A stretch of 64,000 bases of DNA from Segetibacter sp. (GTDB taxonomy: Bacteria; Bacteroidota; Bacteroidia; Chitinophagales; Chitinophagaceae): assembly GCA_028288505.1 (NCBI GenBank), contig JAQBNN010000280.1:1-64000 (forward strand), read 5' to 3'. Below, piece by piece: positions 1 to 10,041 of this stretch. The translations under genes were made by a program, and so were the position numbers. Numbering within the stretch: position 1 is the stretch's first letter; every line of letters starts with the position of its first letter. The notes under the pieces are model-generated. The model did not search any database. It saw only the letters and a list, made by a program, of their open reading frames with translations, and was not told the DNA's origin.

Positions 1-169
1 TAAACAGTCCATATACAAAATCTACGTAAGCTTGCGCTAATACAGGGTCTTTGAATACTTCTTCATTTACCCCCGACAAGTCTCTCTTCTCCTCCAAAAA
101 ATCCTTTTTACAACTTGTACAGATTAACACCAGTGAAGTACATACAAGGAAAATTTTATTTCTTTTCAT
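1..169 (-). CDS. SusD/RagB-family outer-membrane lipoprotein, N-terminal fragment (runs off left edge)
   Basis: Reverse complement from ATG at 169 reads MKRNKIFLVCTSLVLICTSCKKDFLEEKRDLSGVNEEVFKDPVLAQAYVDFVYGLF; lipobox CTSC and SusD-like start; directly downstream of a susC. Confidence 0.8.
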   Translation of the reverse strand, partial: MKRNKIFLVCTSLVLICTSCKKDFLEEKRDLSGVNEEVFKDPVLAQAYVDFVYGLF

Positions 170-213
170 AAATTATTTATCAATCGTTATTATTAAACTC
201 TTACTACCAGTAA

Positions 214-3200
214 TTAAAATGTAAGATTAGCACCTAAAGAGAAAGTTCTCAGGTTAGGAAAAATGTCATATGCACCCTCAGCAGCTTTATAATCAAAAGG
301 ATTAAAGAAAGTAACGGGATTTAATGCTGACAAGAAAAAGCGGGCATTGCTAACCCTTAAAGTTTCTGTGACTCTTTTTGGTAAACTATAATTAATATTC
401 ATGTTTCTTAACTGCATTCTGAAGCTGCTTACCCTCCAGAAATTAGATGTAGGGTCAAGATTAATGTCTTCCCAGTGTGGGTTAGGGTATCTCCCAGTAG
501 GATTAATATCTACGTCGTAAATATCACCCCAGAAAGTTGGCCTACTTTGGAAATTTCTGCTAATATTATTGTTCATTTTCTTTCTGGAAGCACCATCAAT
601 TTCTGACCATCCACCAAAAGAGCCACTAATAACAGCATCTAAGCCAAAGCCTTTATAATAAGCCTTTAAGGTGGTTCCAAATCCATAATGGTTACCAGAT
701 TTCTTAGCTAGTTGAATTTGGTCGTTCGCGTCAATAATGCCATCTGGGGCACCAAAGGTTCCATCTGACTGCCTTGCTCCTCTTATGTCGTTATAATACA
801 ACATTCCGGGCTTGAGGTTTTGGGCTGGAGTTCCAAATACAGATTTTATATTGCCCTTTATTACATAAGCGTTTACTTCATCCTGCGTACGGAACATACC
901 TGCATAATCATGTCCCCACACACCGTTATCATCCGACTGCCCGGGCTGCGCATCCCATGGATTAAGAGTTGAAGTATTGGCAAAATTTCCTTGAATAATC
1001 TTATTATCACTCCATCCAAAACGTGTGTCTATACCATATCTGAAATCCTTGCCAATATTATCACTCCAACCTAAGCCAAGCTCATATCCAAAAAAGTTAA
1101 TACTTCCCCAGTTTTCAGCTGCTACTGTTCCTCCCACTGTAATCGGAATACTTGCTGTCCTTTCAATAAGCATATTAGTACCCTTATTATAAAAGACCTC
1201 CACAGTAGCAGAAAGACGAGAGTCAAGGAAACGAGCATCTATACCAAGGTTGTTTTTAAACTCATCGCTCCAGGTAGCATCTCTATTTGGCGAAGCCTCC
1301 ATTTTCATACCTGTAGTAGCAGCAGAGTTTCCTATTACAATGCCTTTGCCGCCCTGGTAAGTATAACGTTGTCTCCACTGCCATGCTTTAGTATCGTCTC
1401 TTCCTAGTAAACCAGCAGAATACCTAACCTTCAGGAAGTTTACAACTGGTATTTTAAAGAAGTCTTCTTCAGAAATTACCCAACCTACTGAAGCCGAATA
1501 AAATTTCCCCCAATAATTCTCAGGAGCAAATTTTGTTGAGGCGTCGGTTCGGAACAAAAACTCAGCTAAATACTTGTTGGAATAGCTATAATTAGCACGA
1601 CCTATATATCCTAATGATCCAGACTCTGCACCCGCACTTCTGCCATCAATAGCGCCAAAAGCACTACCGAACTGTCCATTTGTTGCAGCAATAGGAGCCT
1701 CTTTCCAAACATCTTCCTGAGAAGAGGATGCTTCAGATTTTTCTACAGAAAATAATCCGCTTATGTTATGTTGTCCAAATTGGCGTGCATAATTTACATT
1801 AAAGTTCAACTGTTGGTTCTCTCTATTCTGATTTGAATAGTAAAGTCGATCACCATTCTTGAAAATTGCACTTGATCTTACAGTAGCCCCACTATCGTAA
1901 ATATGAGCGTTTACCCCGGTTCTATTAAATTCATATAATCTGTAACTTGTTCCAACCTGTGTACCCCTGCCACTTCCGAAGTTTCTGGCATAACTACCTC
2001 TTGCCTTTAATCCTTTGATAAATGGTACTTCATATTCTGCGTAAAGGTTCACTGTCATCATTCTGTCGCTACTTTCAGCAAGGTTATTTAACCTTTGAAT
2101 CTCATAATAATGGTATTGAGAAAGCGCATCAGTTCCTGGCAGTCTTACAGGCATTCCATTTACATACATAGGTATGTAACGCGGAGCTAAAAGAAGATTT
2201 CTATAATCATTCTCATCGTTTTCGCCACCGATCTTATTAAATGTTTTAACTCTATTCGAATAGTTTCCAGATACCTGCAAACCAGCTTTAAAATTATTAG
2301 CAACATTTACATCAGATCCCGCCCTAAAGGTCCACTTATCATAATCAAGCGTACTTAAATTGCCGTTCTGCGTATAGTAAGACACGTTGGCAAAATAAGT
2401 AGCCTTGTTTGCGCCCCCGCTAACGTTTAGGGTGTGGCGCATATTAGTAGAAGACTTCCAAACGGGATCTAACCAGTCATAATCTATATTTTTGAAACGC
2501 TCTAACTCATCCGGCGTAAAAAAGTTATCTACCCCAGGATTGGCGTTTGCACCAGAAGGTCCATTCATGATATTGAAATATCTGCCAAAGTCATATGCAC
2601 TCATCATCTTAGTGCGATAAGACTCGTCATTCCAACCAAATTGCCCGCTGTAACTAATTCTGGGAGGCCCAGCCTTACCACGTTTAGTTTGTACAAGTAC
2701 AACACCGTTAGCTCCTCTTGAACCATAAATGGCTGCAGAAGCATCTTTTAAGATGGTAATAGTTTCAACCTCTGATGGATCAAGGCTATTGAAAAGCGTA
2801 TTATCGCTTAAACCACTAGCCCCAATCTGTATTACACCGTCAATAACATATAGTGGTTCAAGGTTTCCGCCATCTTTTGATAATGTTCGTGGATTTCTAA
2901 TAGTTAAGGATGCTGAAGTACCAGGGCGAGCTGTACCGCCGCTGACATTCAAACCAAGCATCCTGCCAGCTAAAGCTGCACCAAGGTTACCAACAGGCAA
3001 ATCTTCAATTTCTGTGGCCTTTAGTGTTTCAACAGCACCGGTTAAATGTGCCTTTTTTTGGGTACCATAACCAACCACAATAACTTCATCAAGCTCTTTA
3101 TTGTCCTTCCCCATCAAAACTGTTAAATTAGATTTATCACCAATCGGAAATTCCTGGAAGGAAAAACCTACGTAAGTGAATTTTAGAACAGTCTCATTTC

Positions 3201-3417
3201 CTGAAACTGGAATAGCAAATTCTCCCTTTTCATTGGTGGTAGTACTTTTATCGGAACCTTTAATGCCTACCGTCACGCCGGCAAGAGGTTCACGATTATC
3301 CTGATTGGTCACTACTCCTTTTACGGTTCTTTGTTGTGCAAATAAGGTTAGAGTGTTAAAGAGGAAAAGAAAAAGTAAGAAAGAGCATCGATGTAAACGC
3401 TGGTTCATATGGCGCAT
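214..3417 (-). CDS. SusC/RagA-family TonB-dependent transporter
   Basis: 1067 aa; carboxypeptidase-like N-terminal domain, LDEVIVVGYGTQKKAHLTGAV plug motif, C-terminal aromatic beta strand. Confidence 0.95.
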   Translation of the reverse strand: MRHMNQRLHRCSFLLFLFLFNTLTLFAQQRTVKGVVTNQDNREPLAGVTVGIKGSDKSTTTNEKGEFAIPVSGNETVLKFTYVGFSFQEFPIGDKSNLTVLMGKDNKELDEVIVVGYGTQKKAHLTGAVETLKATEIEDLPVGNLGAALAGRMLGLNVSGGTARPGTSASLTIRNPRTLSKDGGNLEPLYVIDGVIQIGASGLSDNTLFNSLDPSEVETITILKDASAAIYGSRGANGVVLVQTKRGKAGPPRISYSGQFGWNDESYRTKMMSAYDFGRYFNIMNGPSGANANPGVDNFFTPDELERFKNIDYDWLDPVWKSSTNMRHTLNVSGGANKATYFANVSYYTQNGNLSTLDYDKWTFRAGSDVNVANNFKAGLQVSGNYSNRVKTFNKIGGENDENDYRNLLLAPRYIPMYVNGMPVRLPGTDALSQYHYYEIQRLNNLAESSDRMMTVNLYAEYEVPFIKGLKARGSYARNFGSGRGTQVGTSYRLYEFNRTGVNAHIYDSGATVRSSAIFKNGDRLYYSNQNRENQQLNFNVNYARQFGQHNISGLFSVEKSEASSSQEDVWKEAPIAATNGQFGSAFGAIDGRSAGAESGSLGYIGRANYSYSNKYLAEFLFRTDASTKFAPENYWGKFYSASVGWVISEEDFFKIPVVNFLKVRYSAGLLGRDDTKAWQWRQRYTYQGGKGIVIGNSAATTGMKMEASPNRDATWSDEFKNNLGIDARFLDSRLSATVEVFYNKGTNMLIERTASIPITVGGTVAAENWGSINFFGYELGLGWSDNIGKDFRYGIDTRFGWSDNKIIQGNFANTSTLNPWDAQPGQSDDNGVWGHDYAGMFRTQDEVNAYVIKGNIKSVFGTPAQNLKPGMLYYNDIRGARQSDGTFGAPDGIIDANDQIQLAKKSGNHYGFGTTLKAYYKGFGLDAVISGSFGGWSEIDGASRKKMNNNISRNFQSRPTFWGDIYDVDINPTGRYPNPHWEDINLDPTSNFWRVSSFRMQLRNMNINYSLPKRVTETLRVSNARFFLSALNPVTFFNPFDYKAAEGAYDIFPNLRTFSLGANLTF

Positions 3418-3465
3418 TTTATGGGTGGATGGAAATATTTAAAACAATTAGTATTCAGTTATTAT

Positions 3466-4152
3466 TTAGGGGGTTAGTTTCCCTGCAACCCTGGTAGCCT
3501 GGATTCTTTTCTGCCAATCTTCACCTTCCTTTTTTAAGTTATATCCGGCGGCAGAAAGGTAATTGTTGATCCTGCCTTTGTACTTACCAAACCAGGCATG
3601 TTTCTTTTCTGACGACTCAGCGTTAATAGCTAACTCGCGGGCTTCAATCAACCACGCCATAATCTGTTTCTTTTGCTCAGCCGTAAGATTTGGTATCATG
3701 TTATTATAGCCGTTGTAGGTTACATGCAAAACACCGTAAGTCATTCCGTCTTTAACCTTATCCACTTGTTCGGCAGTTAACTTCTTTGATAGTTTTGAAA
3801 GGTACTTTTTGTGCAGCTTTTTAAGATCGTTAGAAGCTTTATCTTCTAATTCTTTCACTTTCGAGTTAAGAGCAGATTTATCAGCACTTAGCTGCTTCTT
3901 AGCGGTACTTATTTCGTTATCTCTTTTTGTATAAATTTTATTAAGATTACGGTACTGATCGGCAATAATATCCCGTACTTTAATTGCCTTCAAAGAATCA
4001 GGAATGGCCAGAGAAGTAGCAATTTTTGCAGCCCTTTGGGTAACCGTTTTAGTGTAAGCCGCTTCTTCTTCGGCTGTTATTTTTTTCTGTTGCGAAATTA
4101 CTGGCTGTAAAAGTGAAAACATAAGAACAAATAGTAAGCAATACTTCTTCAC
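3466..4152 (-). CDS. DUF3826-type secreted protein
   Basis: 228 aa with signal peptide; resembles DUF3826 proteins of pectin PULs; same operon as susC. Confidence 0.65.
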   Translation of the reverse strand: MKKYCLLFVLMFSLLQPVISQQKKITAEEEAAYTKTVTQRAAKIATSLAIPDSLKAIKVRDIIADQYRNLNKIYTKRDNEISTAKKQLSADKSALNSKVKELEDKASNDLKKLHKKYLSKLSKKLTAEQVDKVKDGMTYGVLHVTYNGYNNMIPNLTAEQKKQIMAWLIEARELAINAESSEKKHAWFGKYKGRINNYLSAAGYNLKKEGEDWQKRIQATRVAGKLTP

Positions 4153-4373
4153 GCAATTAAACTTTTAAGCGAAACCTGATGAATGTTTGATACCCTTTAA
4201 ATAGTTTGTGGTGTTTACTTGCGAGAGCTGATGCTACAATAACAGGAGTATTTTTTTCAAGAGACCTGGCAAGCAAATAACCTAATGCTGAACTATCAAT
4301 CGTTTAACTAATAAGAAAAGCTACTTAAGCAGTCTCTCACTAATTCAACATAAAAATAGATTTACCTATACTT

Positions 4374-4416
4374 GAAAACAATGTCATCTTTTACTAAGAT
4401 GATGGATGATTTTACT
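4374..4416. promoter_or_regulatory. 43-bp upstream element, copy A
   Basis: GAAAACAATGTCATCTTTTACTAAGATGATGGATGATTTTACT; 40/43 identical to copy B; 222 bp upstream of the DUF3826-susC start. Confidence 0.6.
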
Positions 4417-4520
4417 ATTTTTAACGAATAGAAAACAAGAAATAATCAACTTTAATTCAACCGATTATCTAACTTAAAACCCTCATATTCTATTTATAAA
4501 AAAGAATAGTATAGCAATTG

Positions 4521-4553
4521 CAGCACAAGCATTTAATATTATAGCTTGTGCTG
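4521..4553. promoter_or_regulatory. 10-bp perfect inverted repeat ahead of the AraC gene
   Basis: CAGCACAAGC-13 nt-GCTTGTGCTG. Confidence 0.55.
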
Positions 4554-4621
4554 GAAATGTGCTTTTTTACTACAACAGCCACATTCAAAAACGATTGATT
4601 TTACCAAGCAACAATGGTCAT

Positions 4622-5524
4622 ATGGAAAACAAAGGACGATCGCATAAAAATATCTGGTACGGCTTAGGGCGGCAACGAATTGAAATCCCTAAACCAGTTT
4701 TAAAATCACGGGTGCTAAATAATACAATACTAAAGCAGCTTTATATTTGCAGCCTGGGCTATTACCCCAAAGCTTCGGGGCACTTTACTTCACGAAAAAA
4801 AGGTTTAGCCGAGAGCTTTCTTTTTTACTGTGTAGACGGGAGTGGATGGTACAAGATCGGAGACAAGCAGTACGAGGTAAAATCGAACGAGTTCTTTATT
4901 CTTCCGCCTCATACTGCACATGCTTACGGCAGTTCTAAAAACGACCCATGGAGCATTTATTGGATCCACTTTGGAGGCGACATCTTACCAGAACTAAACG
5001 CTTCCCAAACTGTTCAAAACCACTTCAAACCTTACCACGTAAAAAGCACAAACGATATCCCTTTCTGCTTTTCTAAAATTTATAAAACCCTTGAGTTAGG
5101 TTACAGTAACGACAACCTAATGTTTGCTAACATGTGCCTCTCGCATTTTCTAACCCTGTTTATTTACAATAGCAGGCACTATGTGGTTAACGCTACTGAT
5201 AGAATTGATTGCGTGGAAAGCGCTATTCTTTACATGCAGGAAAGAATAGATCACAACATTACCCTTAACGAGTTAAGCAAACATTACAACTATTCACCTT
5301 CCCGTTTTTCAAGCTTATTTAAACAGAAGACAGGCTACGCTCCTATAGATTATTTTATACAAATGAAAATGCAGAAGGCCAGCCAGCAATTAGACTTTAC
5401 TGATAAGTCAATAAAAGAAGTTGCTTTAAACCTTGGCTTCGATGATCCCTATTATTTCTCCAGGAGGTTTTCGAAAGTTACCGGCATGTCACCAACTAAA
5501 TACCGTGCGATTAATAAAGATTAA
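4622..5524 (+). CDS. AraC-family transcriptional regulator (cupin sensor plus HTH)
   Basis: C-terminal double HTH (ITLNELSKHYNYSPSRFSSLFKQKTGYAP...IKEVALNLGFDDPYYFSRRFSKVTGMSPTKYR); MENKGRS at 4622 is a more plausible start than 4559. Confidence 0.9.
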   Translation: MENKGRSHKNIWYGLGRQRIEIPKPVLKSRVLNNTILKQLYICSLGYYPKASGHFTSRKKGLAESFLFYCVDGSGWYKIGDKQYEVKSNEFFILPPHTAHAYGSSKNDPWSIYWIHFGGDILPELNASQTVQNHFKPYHVKSTNDIPFCFSKIYKTLELGYSNDNLMFANMCLSHFLTLFIYNSRHYVVNATDRIDCVESAILYMQERIDHNITLNELSKHYNYSPSRFSSLFKQKTGYAPIDYFIQMKMQKASQQLDFTDKSIKEVALNLGFDDPYYFSRRFSKVTGMSPTKYRAINKD

Positions 5525-5616
5525 CGATGAGGCTTATTGAAGTACCCCTCACAACCATTATTAGATCTATGCAACAATATGTATGATTTCTATTGAGCAG
5601 AAAGTAGAAACTCCGG

Positions 5617-5646
5617 TTAAGCTTTTCTTGCGTCGCACTCTTGTAC
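5617..5646 (-). repeat. Intergenic repeat core (GCAAG-AAAGC subtype)
   Basis: TTAAGCTTTTCTTGCGTCGCACTCTTGTAC. Confidence 0.9.
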
Positions 5647-5687
5647 TATTAGTTCTTTATTCAGCTATAAAGCGTAACCTTTTTTAA

Positions 5688-6767
5688 TCATCTTAACAGG
5701 TCTTGTACGACAATGCCCCCAGCCGAGCTTGAACTGTAAGCAGCTTCAACACAAGCCATTGTATAAATACAATCTTCTACCGAATTGTTAGCATGTAGAA
5801 TTGTTCCTTCTTTAGCCAACATTACCTGTGCCATACTGCCAATAAATGCATCAGGAAACCACGTGCCTTTGATGTTTAAAATTTTCCATTCTGGCTCCTT
5901 ACCTTCTTCTAAGATCACATATTCAAATTCGTCTGGTACGCCAGTTGGATAATTCATAAGAACGCCGAGCTTTATTTTAATAGCGCCTTTTGTTCCTTCA
6001 AATTTTATGTACGAATGTTGGTTCTGTAATCCATACTGGTGGCAATGGTTTGTATGTATACTTGCCCGTATCATTTCTCCATAATCCATAATAATGTTTG
6101 AACGAACAGAGGCTAGCTCCTTCATCGAGGGGTGCTTTACCGTTTTTGCATAAACACCTGCTGGATTTCCTAAAAAGCTTCTGACAAGATCAATGTAATG
6201 GATGCTGTGGTATAAGATTTCAACACGGGGAAGGTCGTTTAAAAAGGTCCACATATTCCAGGGAGTAAACACATTTACATTTACTTCTACATCGCATAGG
6301 TCGCCTACTAAACCCTGATCAATAATATTCCTGGCGGCATTTATAAAAGGCGCATAACGAAGTTGGAAGTTTACCGCTGCAATGAATTTTTTTTCTCTTG
6401 TTAACGTAAGTATTTTTTTTGCTTCATTTAAATCGTCACCCATCGGTTTTTGCATTAAGACTGCCGCTCCGTCGGGTAGTTGCTTTAGCACATGTATAAT
6501 TGCAGAACCTGGTAATGCTATATCAAAAACAACATCTCCTTTTGCTTCATCAAGCATACCAGCGAGACTTTCATAAACTTTGGGAATATTAAACCGCTCG
6601 GCTGTAGTGGTAGCTTTTTCAATATTAATATCGTAGATGCCTGCAACATTAAAACCTTCGATTTTATATGCTGGTAAGTGTGCATCGTTCACAATTCCGC
6701 CTGCTCCAATGATGTAAATATCGTGGGGATGAAGAGGCATTTGTTGATGATAAGAAATGGATGGCAT
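5688..6767 (-). CDS. Gfo/Idh/MocA-family oxidoreductase
   Basis: N-terminal GAGGIVNDAHLPAY nucleotide-binding segment and QKPMG motif. Confidence 0.88.
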   Translation of the reverse strand: MPSISYHQQMPLHPHDIYIIGAGGIVNDAHLPAYKIEGFNVAGIYDINIEKATTTAERFNIPKVYESLAGMLDEAKGDVVFDIALPGSAIIHVLKQLPDGAAVLMQKPMGDDLNEAKKILTLTREKKFIAAVNFQLRYAPFINAARNIIDQGLVGDLCDVEVNVNVFTPWNMWTFLNDLPRVEILYHSIHYIDLVRSFLGNPAGVYAKTVKHPSMKELASVRSNIIMDYGEMIRASIHTNHCHQYGLQNQHSYIKFEGTKGAIKIKLGVLMNYPTGVPDEFEYVILEEGKEPEWKILNIKGTWFPDAFIGSMAQVMLAKEGTILHANNSVEDCIYTMACVEAAYSSSSAGGIVVQDLLR

Positions 6768-6840
6768 CTTACTGGCTATACTATTATTGATTGCAATATA
6801 CCTGTAAAAAGCAGCTGAGCGCTGCGTAGTATTACTTATT

Positions 6841-6870
6841 GTACAAGAGTGCGACGCAAGTAAAGCTTAA
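6841..6870 (+). repeat. Intergenic repeat core (GCAAGTAAAGC subtype)
   Basis: GTACAAGAGTGCGACGCAAGTAAAGCTTAA; reverse complement matches 5617-5646 at 29/30. Confidence 0.9.
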
Positions 6871-6909
6871 TAGTAGTACTTAAGACTGGTACAAAAAATT
6901 TCTTACCTA

Positions 6910-7962
6910 TTAAGAAGCATTGACAGTACCCAAATAATTACCGTAAGTTATTATAACAACAGCGGTGATTAGTACAAACAGTGCAACCGCTAGCAATCGT
7001 GTTGTTCGCGTAGTACTCTTGATCCATTCTTTTAAAACAAGACCTGCGATGGCGCTAAAAAGCACAAGCATGATCATGTGAATTGCCCAACTACTAAACT
7101 TATAATTTCCCATGCGAACATGTCCTAAGCCATAAAAGAAGAACTGACCGTACCAAAGGAAACCTGTTAGTATGGCCATAGCAAAATTGAGGGACAAGCC
7201 GCCGCCATTTTGATTACTGACAATACCTGAATATTCTTTGAAGGTGTTGTGCTTTTTATGCAGGTACAAACAATAAAGCATTGTAGTAATAAAGGCACCA
7301 GTGTTTGAAAAAATATAAATGACGTTGCTCTGTAAATTGCCAGCGCCATGTTTGGCCGCAATAGCAGCAATCGGCTGGCCCTGATCGATAGAGAAACCGT
7401 ACACGGCTGATAGTATGCCCGCGAGTATGCAGATAGGTAAACCTTTGGCAAGGGAGAAGGAAGTATCAACTTTATTTTTTTGCAAGTCGAGCTCTTTAAA
7501 TCTGCCCGCCATGCCACAAAGAATGATACCGAGCGCACCCATTGCTATTCCATACATCAACCAATCGGAACCAGCACTTTGAAGTACTTTACCAAGCTGG
7601 CCTTTTACTAATGGTGGCAAGAGCGTACCAAGCACGCAAGAGATGCCAACAGAAATAGCATAGGTTAACGAAAAACCAACATAACGAATAGCGATACCAA
7701 AAGCAGTTCCACCAATGCCGTACGCAGCACCTAATGCAAATGTCTTAAACATTACACCTGGTGGAGCTTCACTTAATACCTGTGCAAGATTTGGAATAGT
7801 CAGCCATGCAATAACAAGCGGCAGCAGGAACCAGCAGACAAATGCCTGTGCTAACCAATAGGTTTGCCACGACCATTTAACTACTTTTTTTTGAGGTGTG
7901 TAACATAATGCAGCAGACGAAGCTCCGACCGCGTGAAACAAGACTCCTGTTATAACATCCAT
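6910..7962 (-). CDS. rhaT: L-rhamnose/proton symporter RhaT-like permease
   Basis: 350 aa multi-spanning protein; RhaT-like start (GVLFHAVGASSAALCYTPQKKVVKWSWQTYWL). Confidence 0.85.
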   Translation of the reverse strand: MDVITGVLFHAVGASSAALCYTPQKKVVKWSWQTYWLAQAFVCWFLLPLVIAWLTIPNLAQVLSEAPPGVMFKTFALGAAYGIGGTAFGIAIRYVGFSLTYAISVGISCVLGTLLPPLVKGQLGKVLQSAGSDWLMYGIAMGALGIILCGMAGRFKELDLQKNKVDTSFSLAKGLPICILAGILSAVYGFSIDQGQPIAAIAAKHGAGNLQSNVIYIFSNTGAFITTMLYCLYLHKKHNTFKEYSGIVSNQNGGGLSLNFAMAILTGFLWYGQFFFYGLGHVRMGNYKFSSWAIHMIMLVLFSAIAGLVLKEWIKSTTRTTRLLAVALFVLITAVVIITYGNYLGTVNAS

Positions 7963-7977
7963 AGGTTGTGCAATCGT

Positions 7978-8835
7978 TTATGGCAGGTTATAAAATCTTT
8001 TTGCATTTTGATAAAAGATTTTTTCCTGCTCGTTATCATCTAATAGTTCTGTAATTATAGTTTGGTAAGCCTTCCATGTTTTTGTGTAAGACCCTGCAAG
8101 AAGCGAGACGGGCCAATCGCTTCCGCAAAAACACCTGTCAGTTCCAAAACGATCAAGGGCAAATTCGATGTAAGGCTTTAGATCTTCCGTTGACCAACCT
8201 TCGAAATTCTTTGAGGCAGTACCTAGCCCTGATATTTTAATGAAAAAATTAGGATGTTGTGCTGCTTCACTCATTAGTGTTCCCCACACTCCGAACTTTT
8301 CTCTTGTAGCAATGGGAGGTTGGTTAATATGATCAAAAACCATCCTTAATCCAGGCACCTTTGAAGCTACTTTTAAAGCAGTTTCTATGTGCTGTGGTAA
8401 GATACCAACGAGATCGAAAGAAAGATTGTGGCCTGCAAGCAGTTTAAGGCTTTCAATCACTTCAGCTTGCAATAACCATTTGTCGTCTGCTTCAATATGT
8501 ATTAAATGACGAATGCCTTTAAAATATTTATTTAATAAATACTTTGAGGATAATATATCCTCCGTTTCTTTTGGTTTTAGAAGTGGCAGCCACCCTACTA
8601 CGCCGGTTATCCAATTGCTGTTTGCTGCTGCTTCGAGCATACAATCAGTATCCTCAAAATTATTAGCGGATTGCACAAGAACGCCTTCAGTGATTCCTGC
8701 TGTAAGTCGGGCTTCACTTAATTCATCAACTTTATAAGTGCGATTTAAGATCGTTGTATCTCCATTAAGCCAGCTATACTCCGCCTTAGCCAGATCCCAA
8801 ACGTGTATGTGTGTGTCAATTATCTTATGGGGCAT
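7978..8835 (-). CDS. Amidohydrolase-family lactonase-like hydrolase (rhamnono/fucono-lactonase type)
   Basis: IIDTHIHVWDLAKAEYSWL start and CFCGSDWPVSLL C-terminal motif. Confidence 0.8.
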   Translation of the reverse strand: MPHKIIDTHIHVWDLAKAEYSWLNGDTTILNRTYKVDELSEARLTAGITEGVLVQSANNFEDTDCMLEAAANSNWITGVVGWLPLLKPKETEDILSSKYLLNKYFKGIRHLIHIEADDKWLLQAEVIESLKLLAGHNLSFDLVGILPQHIETALKVASKVPGLRMVFDHINQPPIATREKFGVWGTLMSEAAQHPNFFIKISGLGTASKNFEGWSTEDLKPYIEFALDRFGTDRCFCGSDWPVSLLAGSYTKTWKAYQTIITELLDDNEQEKIFYQNAKRFYNLP

Positions 8836-8892
8836 GCAAGCAATAAATTATCAGGTCTCTGATGTCTTTTTAAATTCTAATTTTATTTATTC

Positions 8893-10041
8893 TTACGCAA
8901 TTAATCCAAATTGTTTTTCAATTTGTTTGTTGTGCTCACCCAGCAAAGGAGCTCCAACATCTGAAGTAAAAATTTCACCGTCAATCCTTATAGGACAACG
9001 GGTTGTTTTTATAGAAAGGCCATTACTCGTTTTTACTTTGATCTCCATGTTAAGACTCTTGTAGCCTTTCTCTTTCACCAGGGTATCGTAATCCATCACT
9101 TTGGCGCACCATATATCAGCGGGGTCTAAAATAGAAAGCCAATACTCGGTGCTTTTTGTTTCGAGATGCTTTGCAAGAACTGCTTTTATTTCATCACGCT
9201 TTACAAACCAGTCGGTACTGTCGGCATACACTAATAAGCCGCCGCATGAGAGCAGCTTTGCTAGTGCAGTGATGTTTCCCATAGCAAGGGCAAGGTATCC
9301 ACTCATCGTTTTATATATTCCATATGGAGCTGAAATGTAAGCATGACCATTATTTACAGAACTACGCACAGGTAGCTGGTGTCCGTCGTTATAAAAGCAG
9401 GTCAACACTTCAAATTGAAAATCCAAAATACTTTCCAGCATACTAACCTGTATTAATGCACCTTTACCAGTAATACCACGCTGATATAATGCAGCAAGAA
9501 TACCTTGTGCAATGTGAGTACCTGCTAATATATCAACAACAGCCACACCCATTGGTGTAGGGTTATCGCTTTCATTTTTAGTTAGCCATGTTAAGCCAGA
9601 AACAGCTTGCAATAGTAGATCTTGTCCTGGCAAATCTTTCCACGGTCCTTCATTGCCATACCCACTTACTTCGCCATATACTATCAGTGGATTGATTGCT
9701 TTCACTGTTTCATAGTCCAGGCCAATTCTGTCCATTACTCCTGGTCTAAAATTATGAAGCATTACATCTGCTTTTGCAAGCAATTGCTTAATCCTGGCCA
9801 GGTCAGCTGGATTTTTAAAATCGGCAGCATAACTTTGCTTATTGCGATTGATAGCGTGAAAAATTGTAGATTCGCCTTCAATTTTTATGTCTGATACATA
9901 CAGCTCCCTGCAAATATCACCGCTACCTGGTTTTTCAATTTTTATAACCTGAGCCCCCATGTCAGCCATTCGAAGTGCCGCCGAAGGGCCTGATAGGAAC
10001 TGGCTAAAGTCTATAACTACAACATCCTGCAAAGGTTTCAT
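8893..10041 (-). CDS. CaiB/BaiF (class III) CoA-transferase, copy 1
   Basis: VVVIDFSQFLSGPSAALRMADMGAQVIKIEKPGSGD; HNFRPGVMDRIGLDYE; candidate catalytic Asp in GVAVVDILAGTHIAQGILAAL. Confidence 0.92.
   Translation of the reverse strand: MKPLQDVVVIDFSQFLSGPSAALRMADMGAQVIKIEKPGSGDICRELYVSDIKIEGESTIFHAINRNKQSYAADFKNPADLARIKQLLAKADVMLHNFRPGVMDRIGLDYETVKAINPLIVYGEVSGYGNEGPWKDLPGQDLLLQAVSGLTWLTKNESDNPTPMGVAVVDILAGTHIAQGILAALYQRGITGKGALIQVSMLESILDFQFEVLTCFYNDGHQLPVRSSVNNGHAYISAPYGIYKTMSGYLALAMGNITALAKLLSCGGLLVYADSTDWFVKRDEIKAVLAKHLETKSTEYWLSILDPADIWCAKVMDYDTLVKEKGYKSLNMEIKVKTSNGLSIKTTRCPIRIDGEIFTSDVGAPLLGEHNKQIEKQFGLIA

Noticed and set aside
2729-3070. 113-aa plus-strand ORF
   Set aside because: Entirely antisense to the plug-domain region of a strong susC gene; no family features.
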